Numbered from the stretch's first letter, positions 1 through 7,130 are shown. The stretch is 13,330 bases of DNA from an uncultured Gammaproteobacteria bacterium (GCA_929200175.1 CAKMYR010000022.1:1-13330); one strand, 5' to 3'. Numbers and translations are program-made. The notes: generated from the sequence alone by a model not told the origin.

Positions 1-65
1 CCCCATAAAAAATCGCTATCTTTGCTTATTAAAGTTCTATCTAAATCAAATATTGTTAAAGCCAT
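1..65 (-). CDS. HAD-family hydrolase, N-terminal fragment (runs off the left edge)
   Basis: Only the first 21 codons are in the window. They read MALTIFDLDRTLISKDSDFL, then W. The DLDRT stretch (residues 7-11) is the DxDxT motif I of HAD phosphohydrolases: its first Asp is the nucleophile and its second the general acid/base. The following DSD-x-x-W resembles the start of the SerB-like HAD subfamily IB, often annotated as phosphoserine or histidinol-phosphate phosphatase-like. The ATG at 65 lies 2 bp after the hemL stop, so the gene is probably the next member of the same operon and translationally coupled to it. The substrate cannot be told from this piece. The HAD assignment is firm; the subfamily is inferred. 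Confidence 0.75.
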   Translation of the reverse strand, partial: MALTIFDLDRTLISKDSDFLW

Positions 66-67
66 AA

Positions 68-1351
68 TTATTTTTTTAAACTAGCAAAAGCTGCCTTAGC
101 AGCATTTATTGTAAAATCTATATCCTCATCACTATGCATACTAGTAATAAAACCAGCTTCATATGCAGAAGGAGCCATATAAATTCCTTCTTTTAACATA
201 AGGTGAAAAAACTTTTTAAATAACTCAATATCACATTTTTCAACCTGATTAAGATTAGTTACTTGATCTAACTCAGTGAAAAACAAACCAAACATTCCTC
301 CAGCTGTATTAGCCATAATATCAATACCATATTTATTAGCTTGAGAAATAATTCCACTAGTTAATTGATTTGTTTTTATACTTAAATTTTTATAAAAATT
401 ATTATCTGCTGATAAAATATTTAGCATAGCTAGTCCAGCTGTCATTGAAATTGGATTACCGGATAATGTTCCAGCTTGATAAACCGGACCCATAGGAGCA
501 ATAAACTCCATAATTTCACGCTTGCCACCAAAAGCTCCAACTGGCAAACCTCCTCCAATTATCTTGCCTAATGTAGTTAAATCTGGTTTAACTTGATAAT
601 AAGTTTGAGCGCCACCAATATCTACTCTAAACCCTGTCATAACTTCATCAAAAATTAAAACTACCCCATATTCATCACATGCTTTTCTTAATCCTTGTAA
701 AAAACCATCAATGGGCAAAACACAATTCATATTGCCAGCTATAGGCTCAACAATAATACAAGCCACATCTTCATTTTTTAATGCTTGGTAAACTTGTGAA
801 ATATTATTGTATTCTAAACTTATAGTATTTTCTATTATAGCTTTCGGTACGCCTTTTGAAGTTGGGATTCCTGATGTTAAAGTCCCAGAACCAGATTTTA
901 TTAACAAAGAATCAGAGTGTCCATGATAGCAGCCATCAAATTTTATTATTTTATCTTTATTTGTGTATCCGCGCGCTAAACGAATTGCACTCATAGTAGC
1001 TTCAGTTCCAGAATTAACCATACGAACTAACTCAATTGAAGGCATTAATTCACAAATCTTTTCTGCTAACAAAGTCTCTATCTTAGTAGGAGAGCCAAAA
1101 CCTAAGCCTTTTTCAAGTGTAGCTTTTACTTGATCAATAATATATGGATTAGAGTGCCCCAAAATCATAGCTCCCCAAGAAGTAACATAATCAATATATT
1201 TTTTACCATCTACAGATAAAAGATGCGCTCCCTTGCCGGACTCAAAAAATATAGAATTTCCGCCAACACCATTAAAAGCTCTAACTGGAGAGTTAACTCC
1301 GCCGGGAATATACTTTTTAGCTTGATTAAATAATATATCTGATTGACTCAT
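68..1351 (-). CDS. hemL: Glutamate-1-semialdehyde 2,1-aminomutase
   Basis: Cytosolic PLP enzyme that converts glutamate-1-semialdehyde to 5-aminolevulinate, the last step of the C5 route to haem. The 427-residue length is normal for the family. Visible marks are the N-terminal PGGVNSPVRAF (16-26), the substrate-loop region FDGCYHGH (138-145), the PLP-ring aspartate in DEVMTGFR (235-242) and the Schiff-base lysine K263 in LGKIIGGGLPVGAFGG (262-276). The start matches the usual HemL N terminus (S-x-x-L-F-x-x-A). There is no Shine-Dalgarno sequence ahead of the ATG. It lies 14 bp after holB and 2 bp before a HAD gene on the same strand, so it is probably cotranscribed. Its presence implies tetrapyrrole synthesis through tRNA-Glu rather than ALA synthase. 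The family call is secure. Confidence 0.97.
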   Translation of the reverse strand: MSQSDILFNQAKKYIPGGVNSPVRAFNGVGGNSIFFESGKGAHLLSVDGKKYIDYVTSWGAMILGHSNPYIIDQVKATLEKGLGFGSPTKIETLLAEKICELMPSIELVRMVNSGTEATMSAIRLARGYTNKDKIIKFDGCYHGHSDSLLIKSGSGTLTSGIPTSKGVPKAIIENTISLEYNNISQVYQALKNEDVACIIVEPIAGNMNCVLPIDGFLQGLRKACDEYGVVLIFDEVMTGFRVDIGGAQTYYQVKPDLTTLGKIIGGGLPVGAFGGKREIMEFIAPMGPVYQAGTLSGNPISMTAGLAMLNILSADNNFYKNLSIKTNQLTSGIISQANKYGIDIMANTAGGMFGLFFTELDQVTNLNQVEKCDIELFKKFFHLMLKEGIYMAPSAYEAGFITSMHSDEDIDFTINAAKAAFASLKK

Positions 1352-1365
1352 ATTAAAAACTTTAA

Positions 1366-2361
1366 CTAAATTTTACTAACTATTTGCGGGTAGTATTTTA
1401 AATTAGTAATATGTGACCATACTATTAAAATATTATTTAATAATAATTTAATATTTACATTTGTTTTTAACAAATTAATTGCGTTATAAATATCTTCAAG
1501 CAACATAAACAAAAAACTAGCCTTAGTATTTTTGACAATTTGATTTAATCCAGCCAAATTATAATCTAATTTTAATAACTTAATTCTAATACTGTCAATA
1601 ACTAAATTTTGCAAGCAATTAAGTGCTTCTAATTCATTGCCATCAAAATCTTTGGTATTAGTTATCATAAGTGGATTAATGGCTATATCTAGCAATTTAT
1701 TTTTCCAATTCTTATTATCGATAAAATCATCGCTATTAATTTTTTTAAGAACCCTATATGGCACTCCATAACAATCCTCTAACATTTTTTTAGCATCAAA
1801 GCTAATATCGCTATTTTGCTGTAACCAAATACAAGTATCTTCATCATAACAAGAAGCAATATGTACTCTTTGACAGCGTGAAATAACGGTACTTGGTAAA
1901 TTATTAATATTATGAACCAAAAGAATAATTAATGTATTTTTTCTTGGTTCTTCTAAGGTTTTTAATAAACTGTTAGCTGCGTTTATATTCATCTCATCAG
2001 CATAAAACAATACTCCAATTTGTAAACCATCAGCTGTTTTATTAAGTGCTTCACAAAATGCACGAATCTGATCAACCCTTATACTTTTTGATTCTATGTT
2101 TTTGTTAAGCTCTTTTTTACAATAAATCATATTATGATAATTAGAACGCCTAATAAGAACTGGATAATTTAGCTTTTCTCTGGCATTATCTTTTTTAATT
2201 TTTTCTTCGTCATTTATTAAAACACCTACTAGGTTTTGCATTAAATCAAATTTACCAATATATGGCACTCCTGTTATCATAAGTGCATGCGGTAAATGAT
2301 TTTGCTTTATCATTTTTTCTAAACTTGCAAATGCTTGTTTATGCCAAGGAAGTATATTCAT
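1366..2361 (-). CDS. holB: DNA polymerase III subunit delta prime (clamp loader), zinc-site cysteines lost
   Basis: Delta prime is the stator subunit of the clamp loader that opens the beta ring and loads it onto primed DNA. The 331-residue protein has the AAA+ fold signature: PWHKQAF (5-11), a degenerate P-loop GVPYIGKF (31-38) with Phe where Ser/Thr should be (delta prime does not hydrolyse ATP), NAANSLLKTLEEP (127-139) and the SRC motif with its arginine finger (S161-R162-C163). The oddity is the stretch at about 50-85. The E. coli family member carries a four-cysteine zinc module there, whereas this one has a Lys/Asn-rich segment with a single Cys (C81). The C-terminal collar domain is poorly conserved and Leu/Ile/Asn-rich. 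It follows tmk by 29 bp and precedes hemL by 14 bp; tmk-holB adjacency is widespread in proteobacteria and supports the call. Confidence 0.92.
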   Translation of the reverse strand: MNILPWHKQAFASLEKMIKQNHLPHALMITGVPYIGKFDLMQNLVGVLINDEEKIKKDNAREKLNYPVLIRRSNYHNMIYCKKELNKNIESKSIRVDQIRAFCEALNKTADGLQIGVLFYADEMNINAANSLLKTLEEPRKNTLIILLVHNINNLPSTVISRCQRVHIASCYDEDTCIWLQQNSDISFDAKKMLEDCYGVPYRVLKKINSDDFIDNKNWKNKLLDIAINPLMITNTKDFDGNELEALNCLQNLVIDSIRIKLLKLDYNLAGLNQIVKNTKASFLFMLLEDIYNAINLLKTNVNIKLLLNNILIVWSHITNLKYYPQIVSKI

Positions 2362-2390
2362 AAATTACGCTAATTTAACTATTACTATTT

Positions 2391-3011
2391 TCAAAAAACA
2401 TAATTAGACAATATATTTTTGATATTCTTTTTAGTTTGCTCAATGCTTTTTGTTGAATCAATTAATTTTATTCTATCTGGGAATTGCTTAGCTCTTTTTA
2501 TGTAATGCGCTCTAACATTTTCAAAAAAATATATTTGCTCAAGCTCAATTCTGTCTTTATTTTTAGCTGAAACTCTCTTAATAGACTCTGTGGCTGGGAT
2601 ATCTAATAACAAAGTAAGGTCTGGACAAAAATCTTTAAGAGTCCAATTTGATAATATATCAATACGACTGTCACTAATTCCTCTACCTCCACCCTGATAA
2701 GCATAGGATGCATCAACAAACCTATCGCTTAAAACCCATTCTCCTCGATTTAAAGCCGGCAAAATTTTATTTTTCAAATGCTCATTTCTAGCAGCAAACA
2801 TAAGCAAAAGCTCAGTATCATTATCTATTGTTTTAATTTCAGGATTTAATAATAATTCTCTTATTTTTTCACCAATATCAGTACCCCCTGGTTCTCGAGT
2901 TAATAATAAATTAATTCCTTTTTTATTAAAATAATCACAAATAAATTTAATGTGGGTGCTTTTCCCTGCGCCTTCAACTCCATCAATTGTAATAAATTTA
3001 CCTTTTATCAT
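2391..3011 (-). CDS. tmk: Thymidylate (dTMP) kinase
   Basis: Phosphorylates dTMP to dTDP with ATP, an essential step to dTTP, in the cytosol. The 206-residue length is typical. The P-loop is GVEGAGKST (11-19), followed by the dTMP-binding TREPGGT (38-44), RNEHL (75-79), the DRF-x-D-A-S-Y-A-Y-Q-G-G-G-R-G segment (96-111) and a LID-type loop containing KNKDRIE (150-156). The start MIKGKFITIDG fits the family and no upstream in-frame start is needed. There is no clear Shine-Dalgarno sequence. It lies 26 bp after the pabC-mltG stop and 29 bp before holB on the same strand, matching the conserved pabC-yceG-tmk-holB order of E. coli. Confidence 0.97.
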   Translation of the reverse strand: MIKGKFITIDGVEGAGKSTHIKFICDYFNKKGINLLLTREPGGTDIGEKIRELLLNPEIKTIDNDTELLLMFAARNEHLKNKILPALNRGEWVLSDRFVDASYAYQGGGRGISDSRIDILSNWTLKDFCPDLTLLLDIPATESIKRVSAKNKDRIELEQIYFFENVRAHYIKRAKQFPDRIKLIDSTKSIEQTKKNIKNILSNYVF

Positions 3012-3037
3012 ATTGTTATTTTAATATTAACAGTTGT

Positions 3038-4867
3038 TTATTTATTATTTTTTAAATATTTTTTAACATTAGCTAAATGCTGTTCGTAGTCAGTAGCAAA
3101 AGCATGACTACCATCTTTTTTAGAAGAAAAATACAAATAATTTCCGATATCAGGATTAAGTGCTGCCTCTAAAGATTTTCCCCCTACAGAGCTAATAGGT
3201 GATGGAGGTAGACCTTTATTTTTATAAGTATTATAAGGGCTATCGACCTTTAAATCTTTTAAAGTTAATTTGCCTTTATAGTTTTTACCAAGCGCATAAA
3301 TAACAGTTGGATCAGTTTGTAAGCGCATTCCTTTTGCTAAACGAGATAAAAAAACTCCTGCAATTTTTGCTTTTTCTGCATTATTTGCAGTTTCTTTTTC
3401 AATTAATGATGCTAATATTAAAGCGTCATAAGGTGTTTTTATATTAGGATTTGGCTGTCTATTTTTCCAAGCAAAATCTAATTTTTTAAGCATAATTTTA
3501 TGGGATCTTTCTAATATACTATAAACACTATCTCCATAATTAAATCTATAAGTATCAGGCCAAAAATATCCTTCATAAGGGTTTTTTATTCCTAATTTAC
3601 CCATAATTTGTTCAAAACTACTGTTAGTTTTGAGTGCTTTATTTTGACTTAATTGTTGAAAATAATAATCAATGGTTTTACCTTCAATTAAAGCAACATT
3701 TCTAGTTGCAACTTTTGCTGATGCGAAATTATTAAACAAGGTATCAATTCTCATATTAGGAGAAATATCGTAGTACCCATGTTTTAGCTTATCTTCTAAA
3801 TTTAGCAACCTAGCTAATAACATACTGTATTTAGTAGAATTAATATATCCAAAATCGTATAACTCTTTTGTTACTTGACTAATATTTGAGTTTTTTGGTA
3901 GCTGATAAACAATATTATTATTAACACTAACATTTTTAAAAAAATAAATCCAAATAAAAAGCAATATTAATAATAAAAATAATATATGTTGTTTTAAAGT
4001 TAAAAATATAAAACGCTTTTTGGGTTTGATTTTTTTTGATCTTTTCCTTAAATTTTGTAAATTTAAAAATTTTTCATTAATTTTTTCAGTTATTGTATGC
4101 TCATTAAATAAACAGTCATTAATTTTATTAACTGGCTTAATGCCAATTAAACTATTAGTTATAAAAACTTCATCACATTGTAATAACTGATTTAAGGTTA
4201 TGTCTTTGATATAGGTTTTTAATTTCAAACTATTAGCAATATCTAAAACAACAGCTCTACGAGTACCACAAATACCACAATTATCAAGATTAGGAGTTAA
4301 TAACTCTCCATTTTTGACCGCAAAAATATTGCCTTGAGTAACAGAAATAACATTATGTTTATCATCTCGCATTATGCATTCTTCGCCATCATTAATATTA
4401 ACTCTAGCTAATATCTGCTCAAGGCGATTACAATGTTTGATATTAGATAATAATGGATTAGTTGCGTATCCACTATTACAAATAGTTAGATTGTATTCTG
4501 GCAAAAGATTTTCTGCCATAGGGAAAATAATAGCTATTCGTACTGGTTTTACATTATTATCAAAACCATAACCTCTTTGGCTTTCTCCCCGTGAAAGAAT
4601 TATTTTTACTATGGCTTTATCTAATCTTGATATTGCAACTAATTTGGTAATATCTTTTAACCATATTTTCTCACTAACGTTATCTATTTTAAGTTTGATG
4701 CGACCTTTTTCTAATCTAGCAAAGTGCTCATTCCAAAAAAGTATTCTATTATTTTTAACTAAAATGGTCTCAAAAATACCATCACCAAATTGATTAGTGC
4801 GATTAAATACACTAATATTAGATTTATTTTTGCCATTAACTAGTACAATTGATGTCATTTGTAACAT
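3038..4867 (-). CDS. pabC-mltG: Fused aminodeoxychorismate lyase (PabC) and endolytic murein transglycosylase (MltG)
   Basis: A 609-residue single frame joining two enzymes that E. coli encodes as neighbouring genes. Residues 1-270 are PabC, a class IV PLP enzyme that releases pyruvate from 4-amino-4-deoxychorismate to give p-aminobenzoate for folate. It shows NQFGDGIFET (25-34) and the likely PLP lysine K144 in IKHCNRLEQ. Residues 271-286 are a basic stretch (RKRSKKIKPKKR), then one membrane helix (about 288-310). Residues 311-609 are MltG, which cleaves nascent glycan strands on the periplasmic side: YEGYFWPDTYRF (431-442), catalytic Glu in LIEKETA (E490/E492) and MRLQTDPTVIYALG (514-527). 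The basic stretch predicts PabC inside and MltG outside, so the topology is workable. The start is either ATG 4867 or ATG 4858 (three codons shorter); neither has a Shine-Dalgarno sequence. First gene of the minus-strand block, divergent from the DUF1538 unit. Confidence 0.93.
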   Translation of the reverse strand: MLQMTSIVLVNGKNKSNISVFNRTNQFGDGIFETILVKNNRILFWNEHFARLEKGRIKLKIDNVSEKIWLKDITKLVAISRLDKAIVKIILSRGESQRGYGFDNNVKPVRIAIIFPMAENLLPEYNLTICNSGYATNPLLSNIKHCNRLEQILARVNINDGEECIMRDDKHNVISVTQGNIFAVKNGELLTPNLDNCGICGTRRAVVLDIANSLKLKTYIKDITLNQLLQCDEVFITNSLIGIKPVNKINDCLFNEHTITEKINEKFLNLQNLRKRSKKIKPKKRFIFLTLKQHILFLLLILLFIWIYFFKNVSVNNNIVYQLPKNSNISQVTKELYDFGYINSTKYSMLLARLLNLEDKLKHGYYDISPNMRIDTLFNNFASAKVATRNVALIEGKTIDYYFQQLSQNKALKTNSSFEQIMGKLGIKNPYEGYFWPDTYRFNYGDSVYSILERSHKIMLKKLDFAWKNRQPNPNIKTPYDALILASLIEKETANNAEKAKIAGVFLSRLAKGMRLQTDPTVIYALGKNYKGKLTLKDLKVDSPYNTYKNKGLPPSPISSVGGKSLEAALNPDIGNYLYFSSKKDGSHAFATDYEQHLANVKKYLKNNK

Positions 4868-4878
4868 TATAATTTAAT
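4849..4878 (+). promoter_or_regulatory. Tentative sigma-70-type promoter for the DUF1538/P-II-like/CBS unit
   Basis: The 35 bp between the divergent starts at 4867 and 4903 must hold or abut the promoters. On the plus strand TTGATG (4849-4854) and TTTAAT (4873-4878) are 18 bp apart. A perfect TATAAT also sits at 4868-4873 but lacks a matching -35 box. Either would give a leader of about 20 nt before ATG 4903. The sequence is so AT-rich that chance matches are common, so this is a candidate only. The -35 box lies inside the first codons of pabC-mltG on the other strand. Confidence 0.33.
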
Positions 4879-4902
4879 AAAGATAGGGCACTTCAATAGA
4901 TA

Positions 4903-5607
4903 ATGAATATAATCATTATAAGATTTATTAAAAACCTAGCAGAAAGCGCTAAAGATATAGCTCCTATTGTATTAGTAATAGCATTTTTTCAAATAATTGT
5001 ACTTAAAAAGAATATTCCTAATATGTCAGATATTATCTTTGGCTCATTGTTTGTATTATTAGGGTTAACTTTTTTTATTTATGGTCTTAAATTAGCTTTA
5101 TTCCCTATTGGGGATAGTCTTGCGCATTCATTCGTTAAAAAAAAATCAATTTTTTGGCTACTTTTATTTGCCTTTTCTTTGGGGGTTGGTACTACAGTAG
5201 CAGAGCCAGCATTAATAGCTGTTGCCAAAGAAGCTGCCCAAATTGCACAAAAAGGCGATAACTATGCCGACTGGCTACGCTATATAATATCAATTTCCGT
5301 TGGTTTATCACTTATTATAAGTGTTATTCGTATTCTCAAAGGTTGGCCAATACAATATTTTATTATTAGTGGTTATTTGTTAGTAGTTATTATTACTTTT
5401 TTTGCTCCGGATAATATTATTGGTATTGCCTATGACTCTGGAGGTGTTACTACAAGCACAATAACAGTGCCATTATTAACTGCTCTTGGTGTCGGCTTAT
5501 CTACTAGCATAAAAGGACGCAACCCTTTAATTGACGGTTTTGGAGTAATAGCTCTTGCAGCACTATTTCCAATTATTGCAGTTATGATATTTGGAATTAT
5601 ATTATGA
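4903..5607 (+). CDS. DUF1538 family integral membrane protein, first paralogue
   Basis: A 234-residue hydrophobic protein with about six or seven membrane segments (roughly 19-36, 43-63, 83-100, 125-143, 150-168, 184-200, 210-234) and no signal peptide. I recognise the conserved core of DUF1538, a family without an established function. Two related motifs stand out: GTTVAEPALIAVA (96-108) and DSGGVTTSTITVP (178-190), the latter followed by the conserved DGFG (211-214). Glycine/threonine/proline motifs inside membrane segments recall broken helices that line substrate paths in secondary transporters; that is an inference. The stop overlaps the start of the second paralogue (ATGA, 5604-5607), so the two are translationally coupled and probably assemble together. 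The leader is short with only a weak TAGGG ahead of the start. Family call likely; transport role speculative. Confidence 0.85.
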   Translation: MNIIIIRFIKNLAESAKDIAPIVLVIAFFQIIVLKKNIPNMSDIIFGSLFVLLGLTFFIYGLKLALFPIGDSLAHSFVKKKSIFWLLLFAFSLGVGTTVAEPALIAVAKEAAQIAQKGDNYADWLRYIISISVGLSLIISVIRILKGWPIQYFIISGYLLVVIITFFAPDNIIGIAYDSGGVTTSTITVPLLTALGVGLSTSIKGRNPLIDGFGVIALAALFPIIAVMIFGIIL

Positions 5608-6350
5608 AGATATTTTATTTGCTTTTTGATATGTTGCTTAATATAGCTCCAATTATTATTATATTATTTATATTTCAAGCAGCTGTAATCAGACAAAAAA
5701 TACCTAACTTAGCTCCAATTATTATTGGTTTTGTAATGGTATGGATTGGATTAACGCTATTTATCGTTGGCTTAGAGCAATCATTATTTCCACTTGGAAA
5801 AATAATGGCAAAGCAACTTACCTCTTATGATTTTATTAATAATACTAATCCAAATTGGACAGATTATTATTGGGTATATATTTTTGCTGCTTGTATTGGA
5901 TTTTCTACCACTATAGCAGAACCATCATTGTTAGCAGTAGCTATTAAATCTAATCAAGCTTCTGGAGGATTTATTAAACCTTGGCCACTAAGAATTACTG
6001 TGGCAATTGGTGTGGCGATTGGAATTGTTTTAGGTTGTTTTCGTATTATTGTAGGATTACCTTTGCATTATTTTATTATTGCCGGCTATATTATAGTGCT
6101 TATCCAAACTTATTTTGCCCCAAAAAATATTATTGCATTAGCTTATGATTCTGGAGGTGTTACCACATCAACTGTAACAGTTCCTTTAGTTTCTGCTCTT
6201 GGGTTAGGGCTTGCAAGTACTATTGAAGGTAGAACCCCTTTAATTGATGGTTTTGGTCTGATTGCTTTTGCTTCTTTATTTCCAATTATAAGCGTTATGA
6301 CTTATACCCAAATTCTTTACTTTTTTAAATATAAAATCACAAAAAAATAA
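5604..6350 (+). CDS. DUF1538 family integral membrane protein, second paralogue
   Basis: A 248-residue polytopic membrane protein clearly homologous to its upstream neighbour. The two align through the whole length: STTIAEPSLLAVA (101-113) matches the first motif, DSGGVTTSTVTVP (182-194) the second, and EGRTPLIDGFG (208-218) is nearly identical to KGRNPLIDGFG. It differs by a longer polar loop at about 74-88 (TSYDFINNTNPNWTD) and a basic C-terminal tail (FKYKITKK). The ATG lies in an ATGA overlap with the preceding stop, indicating coupled, probably near-equimolar synthesis. Two diverged copies retained side by side suggest a heterodimer with specialised halves. A further 38 bp separate it from the P-II-like gene. 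The substrate is unknown. Confidence 0.85.
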   Translation: MKIFYLLFDMLLNIAPIIIILFIFQAAVIRQKIPNLAPIIIGFVMVWIGLTLFIVGLEQSLFPLGKIMAKQLTSYDFINNTNPNWTDYYWVYIFAACIGFSTTIAEPSLLAVAIKSNQASGGFIKPWPLRITVAIGVAIGIVLGCFRIIVGLPLHYFIIAGYIIVLIQTYFAPKNIIALAYDSGGVTTSTVTVPLVSALGLGLASTIEGRTPLIDGFGLIAFASLFPIISVMTYTQILYFFKYKITKK

Positions 6351-6378
6351 ATGATAAAAAAATATTATAATAACCAAA

Positions 6379-6384
6379 AGGAGG
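6379..6384 (+). promoter_or_regulatory. Strong ribosome binding site of the P-II-like gene
   Basis: AGGAGG, extended to AAAAGGAGG, sits 4 nt before ATG 6389. It is the strongest Shine-Dalgarno sequence in the window; most genes of the left block have none. It fixes the start and suggests the soluble P-II-like protein is made in excess over the two membrane proteins upstream (inference). Confidence 0.75.
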
Positions 6385-6388
6385 CATT

Positions 6389-6739
6389 ATGCATTTTAAA
6401 TTAATAGTTGCATTTGTTGGCAACGATAAAACTGAGAAAATTCTTCAAACTGCTAGAAAAAATGGCGCAACTGGATCAACAATCATTTCTCAAGCAAGAG
6501 GAGAAGGGATTGATCCTGTTAAAACTTTTTTTGGCCTACATACAGAATACCAAAGAGATGTGATTCTATTATTAGTAGAGCAACATTTATCCAGAAGAAT
6601 TTTAGAAAGTATATCAAAAGCTGGCGATTTTGAATTAAATGCAAAACAAGGAATAGCATTTCAAATTGATGTAGAAGATGCTGTGGGCGTTATGCATCAA
6701 ATAGAAGCATTAGAAAACACTGTTGAGGAAGAACTATGA
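6389..6739 (+). CDS. Divergent P-II-like (GlnB superfamily) protein
   Basis: A 116-residue soluble protein of the length and pattern of P-II trimers: an N-terminal strand MHFKLIVAFV, a helix ending in NGATGSTII (25-33), a T-loop-like region (about 34-56) and a strand RDVILLLVE (56-64). Classic GlnB/GlnK modification and ATP sites are altered. The T-loop segment ARGEGIDPVKTFFG (36-49) has no tyrosine at the uridylylation position, and the usual B-loop TG-x-x-G-D-G-K is replaced by a stretch around LNAKQGIAF (83-91). It is therefore probably not a nitrogen regulator of glutamine synthetase but a cassette-specific effector sensor, as P-II relatives beside transporters often are (for example GlnK with AmtB, SbtB with SbtA). 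A strong AGGAGG precedes the ATG, and the stop overlaps the next start (ATGA, 6736-6739). Superfamily call good; ligand unknown. Confidence 0.82.
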   Translation: MHFKLIVAFVGNDKTEKILQTARKNGATGSTIISQARGEGIDPVKTFFGLHTEYQRDVILLLVEQHLSRRILESISKAGDFELNAKQGIAFQIDVEDAVGVMHQIEALENTVEEEL

Positions 6740-7128
6740 ATAATAAGATTTTAGTAAAAGATGTGATGTGGGAAAAAGTGGATATTGTAAACGGCAAAAT
6801 AACTGTAAAAAAAGCCCTAGATGATATGCAATACAAAAGAACTAAGATGTTGTTGGTTGATAAATTTCATGAAAATGATGAATATGGCGTTGTACTAATT
6901 GCTGATATTGCCTCTAAAGTTATAGCAAAAGATAGAGCGTTAGAAAGAATTAATGTATACGAAATAATGAATAAGCCTGTGGTATCTGTAAGACCTAACA
7001 TGGACATCCGCTATTGCGCAAAATTATTAACAAGACTTGGCTTGTCTCGTTGCCCGGTAATAGACAACGATAAAGTTGTTGGAGTTGTTAGTTTAACTAA
7101 TATAGTATTAAAAGGATTAAGGGTTTAA
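6736..7128 (+). CDS. Stand-alone tandem CBS-domain protein
   Basis: A 130-residue soluble protein consisting of little but two CBS domains. The first runs from VKDVM (7-11) through DDMQYKRTKMLLVD (29-42) to YGVVLIADIASKVI (50-63). The second runs from VYEIMNKPVVSV (74-85) through LLTRLGLSRCPVID (97-110) to VVGVVSLTNIVLKGL (114-128). A CBS pair (Bateman module) usually binds adenine nucleotides in its cleft and regulates a partner enzyme, channel or transporter. With no catalytic domain attached, this one most likely acts on its operon partners. It is the last gene of the four-gene unit and overlaps the P-II-like gene by an ATGA. The domain call is secure; ligand and partner are inferred. Confidence 0.9.
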   Translation: MNNKILVKDVMWEKVDIVNGKITVKKALDDMQYKRTKMLLVDKFHENDEYGVVLIADIASKVIAKDRALERINVYEIMNKPVVSVRPNMDIRYCAKLLTRLGLSRCPVIDNDKVVGVVSLTNIVLKGLRV

Positions 7129-7130
7129 TA

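Noticed and set aside
4374..4793. Two plus-strand open frames of 60-65 codons opposite pabC-mltG
   Set aside because: They lie wholly antisense to well-conserved PabC coding sequence, show no family resemblance and have no ribosome site.
4868..4902. Minus-strand promoter for pabC-mltG (TTGAAG with a downstream TATAAT)
   Set aside because: The best -10 match overlaps the ATG itself and the spacing is too long for a standard promoter; the AT-rich background makes such matches unreliable.
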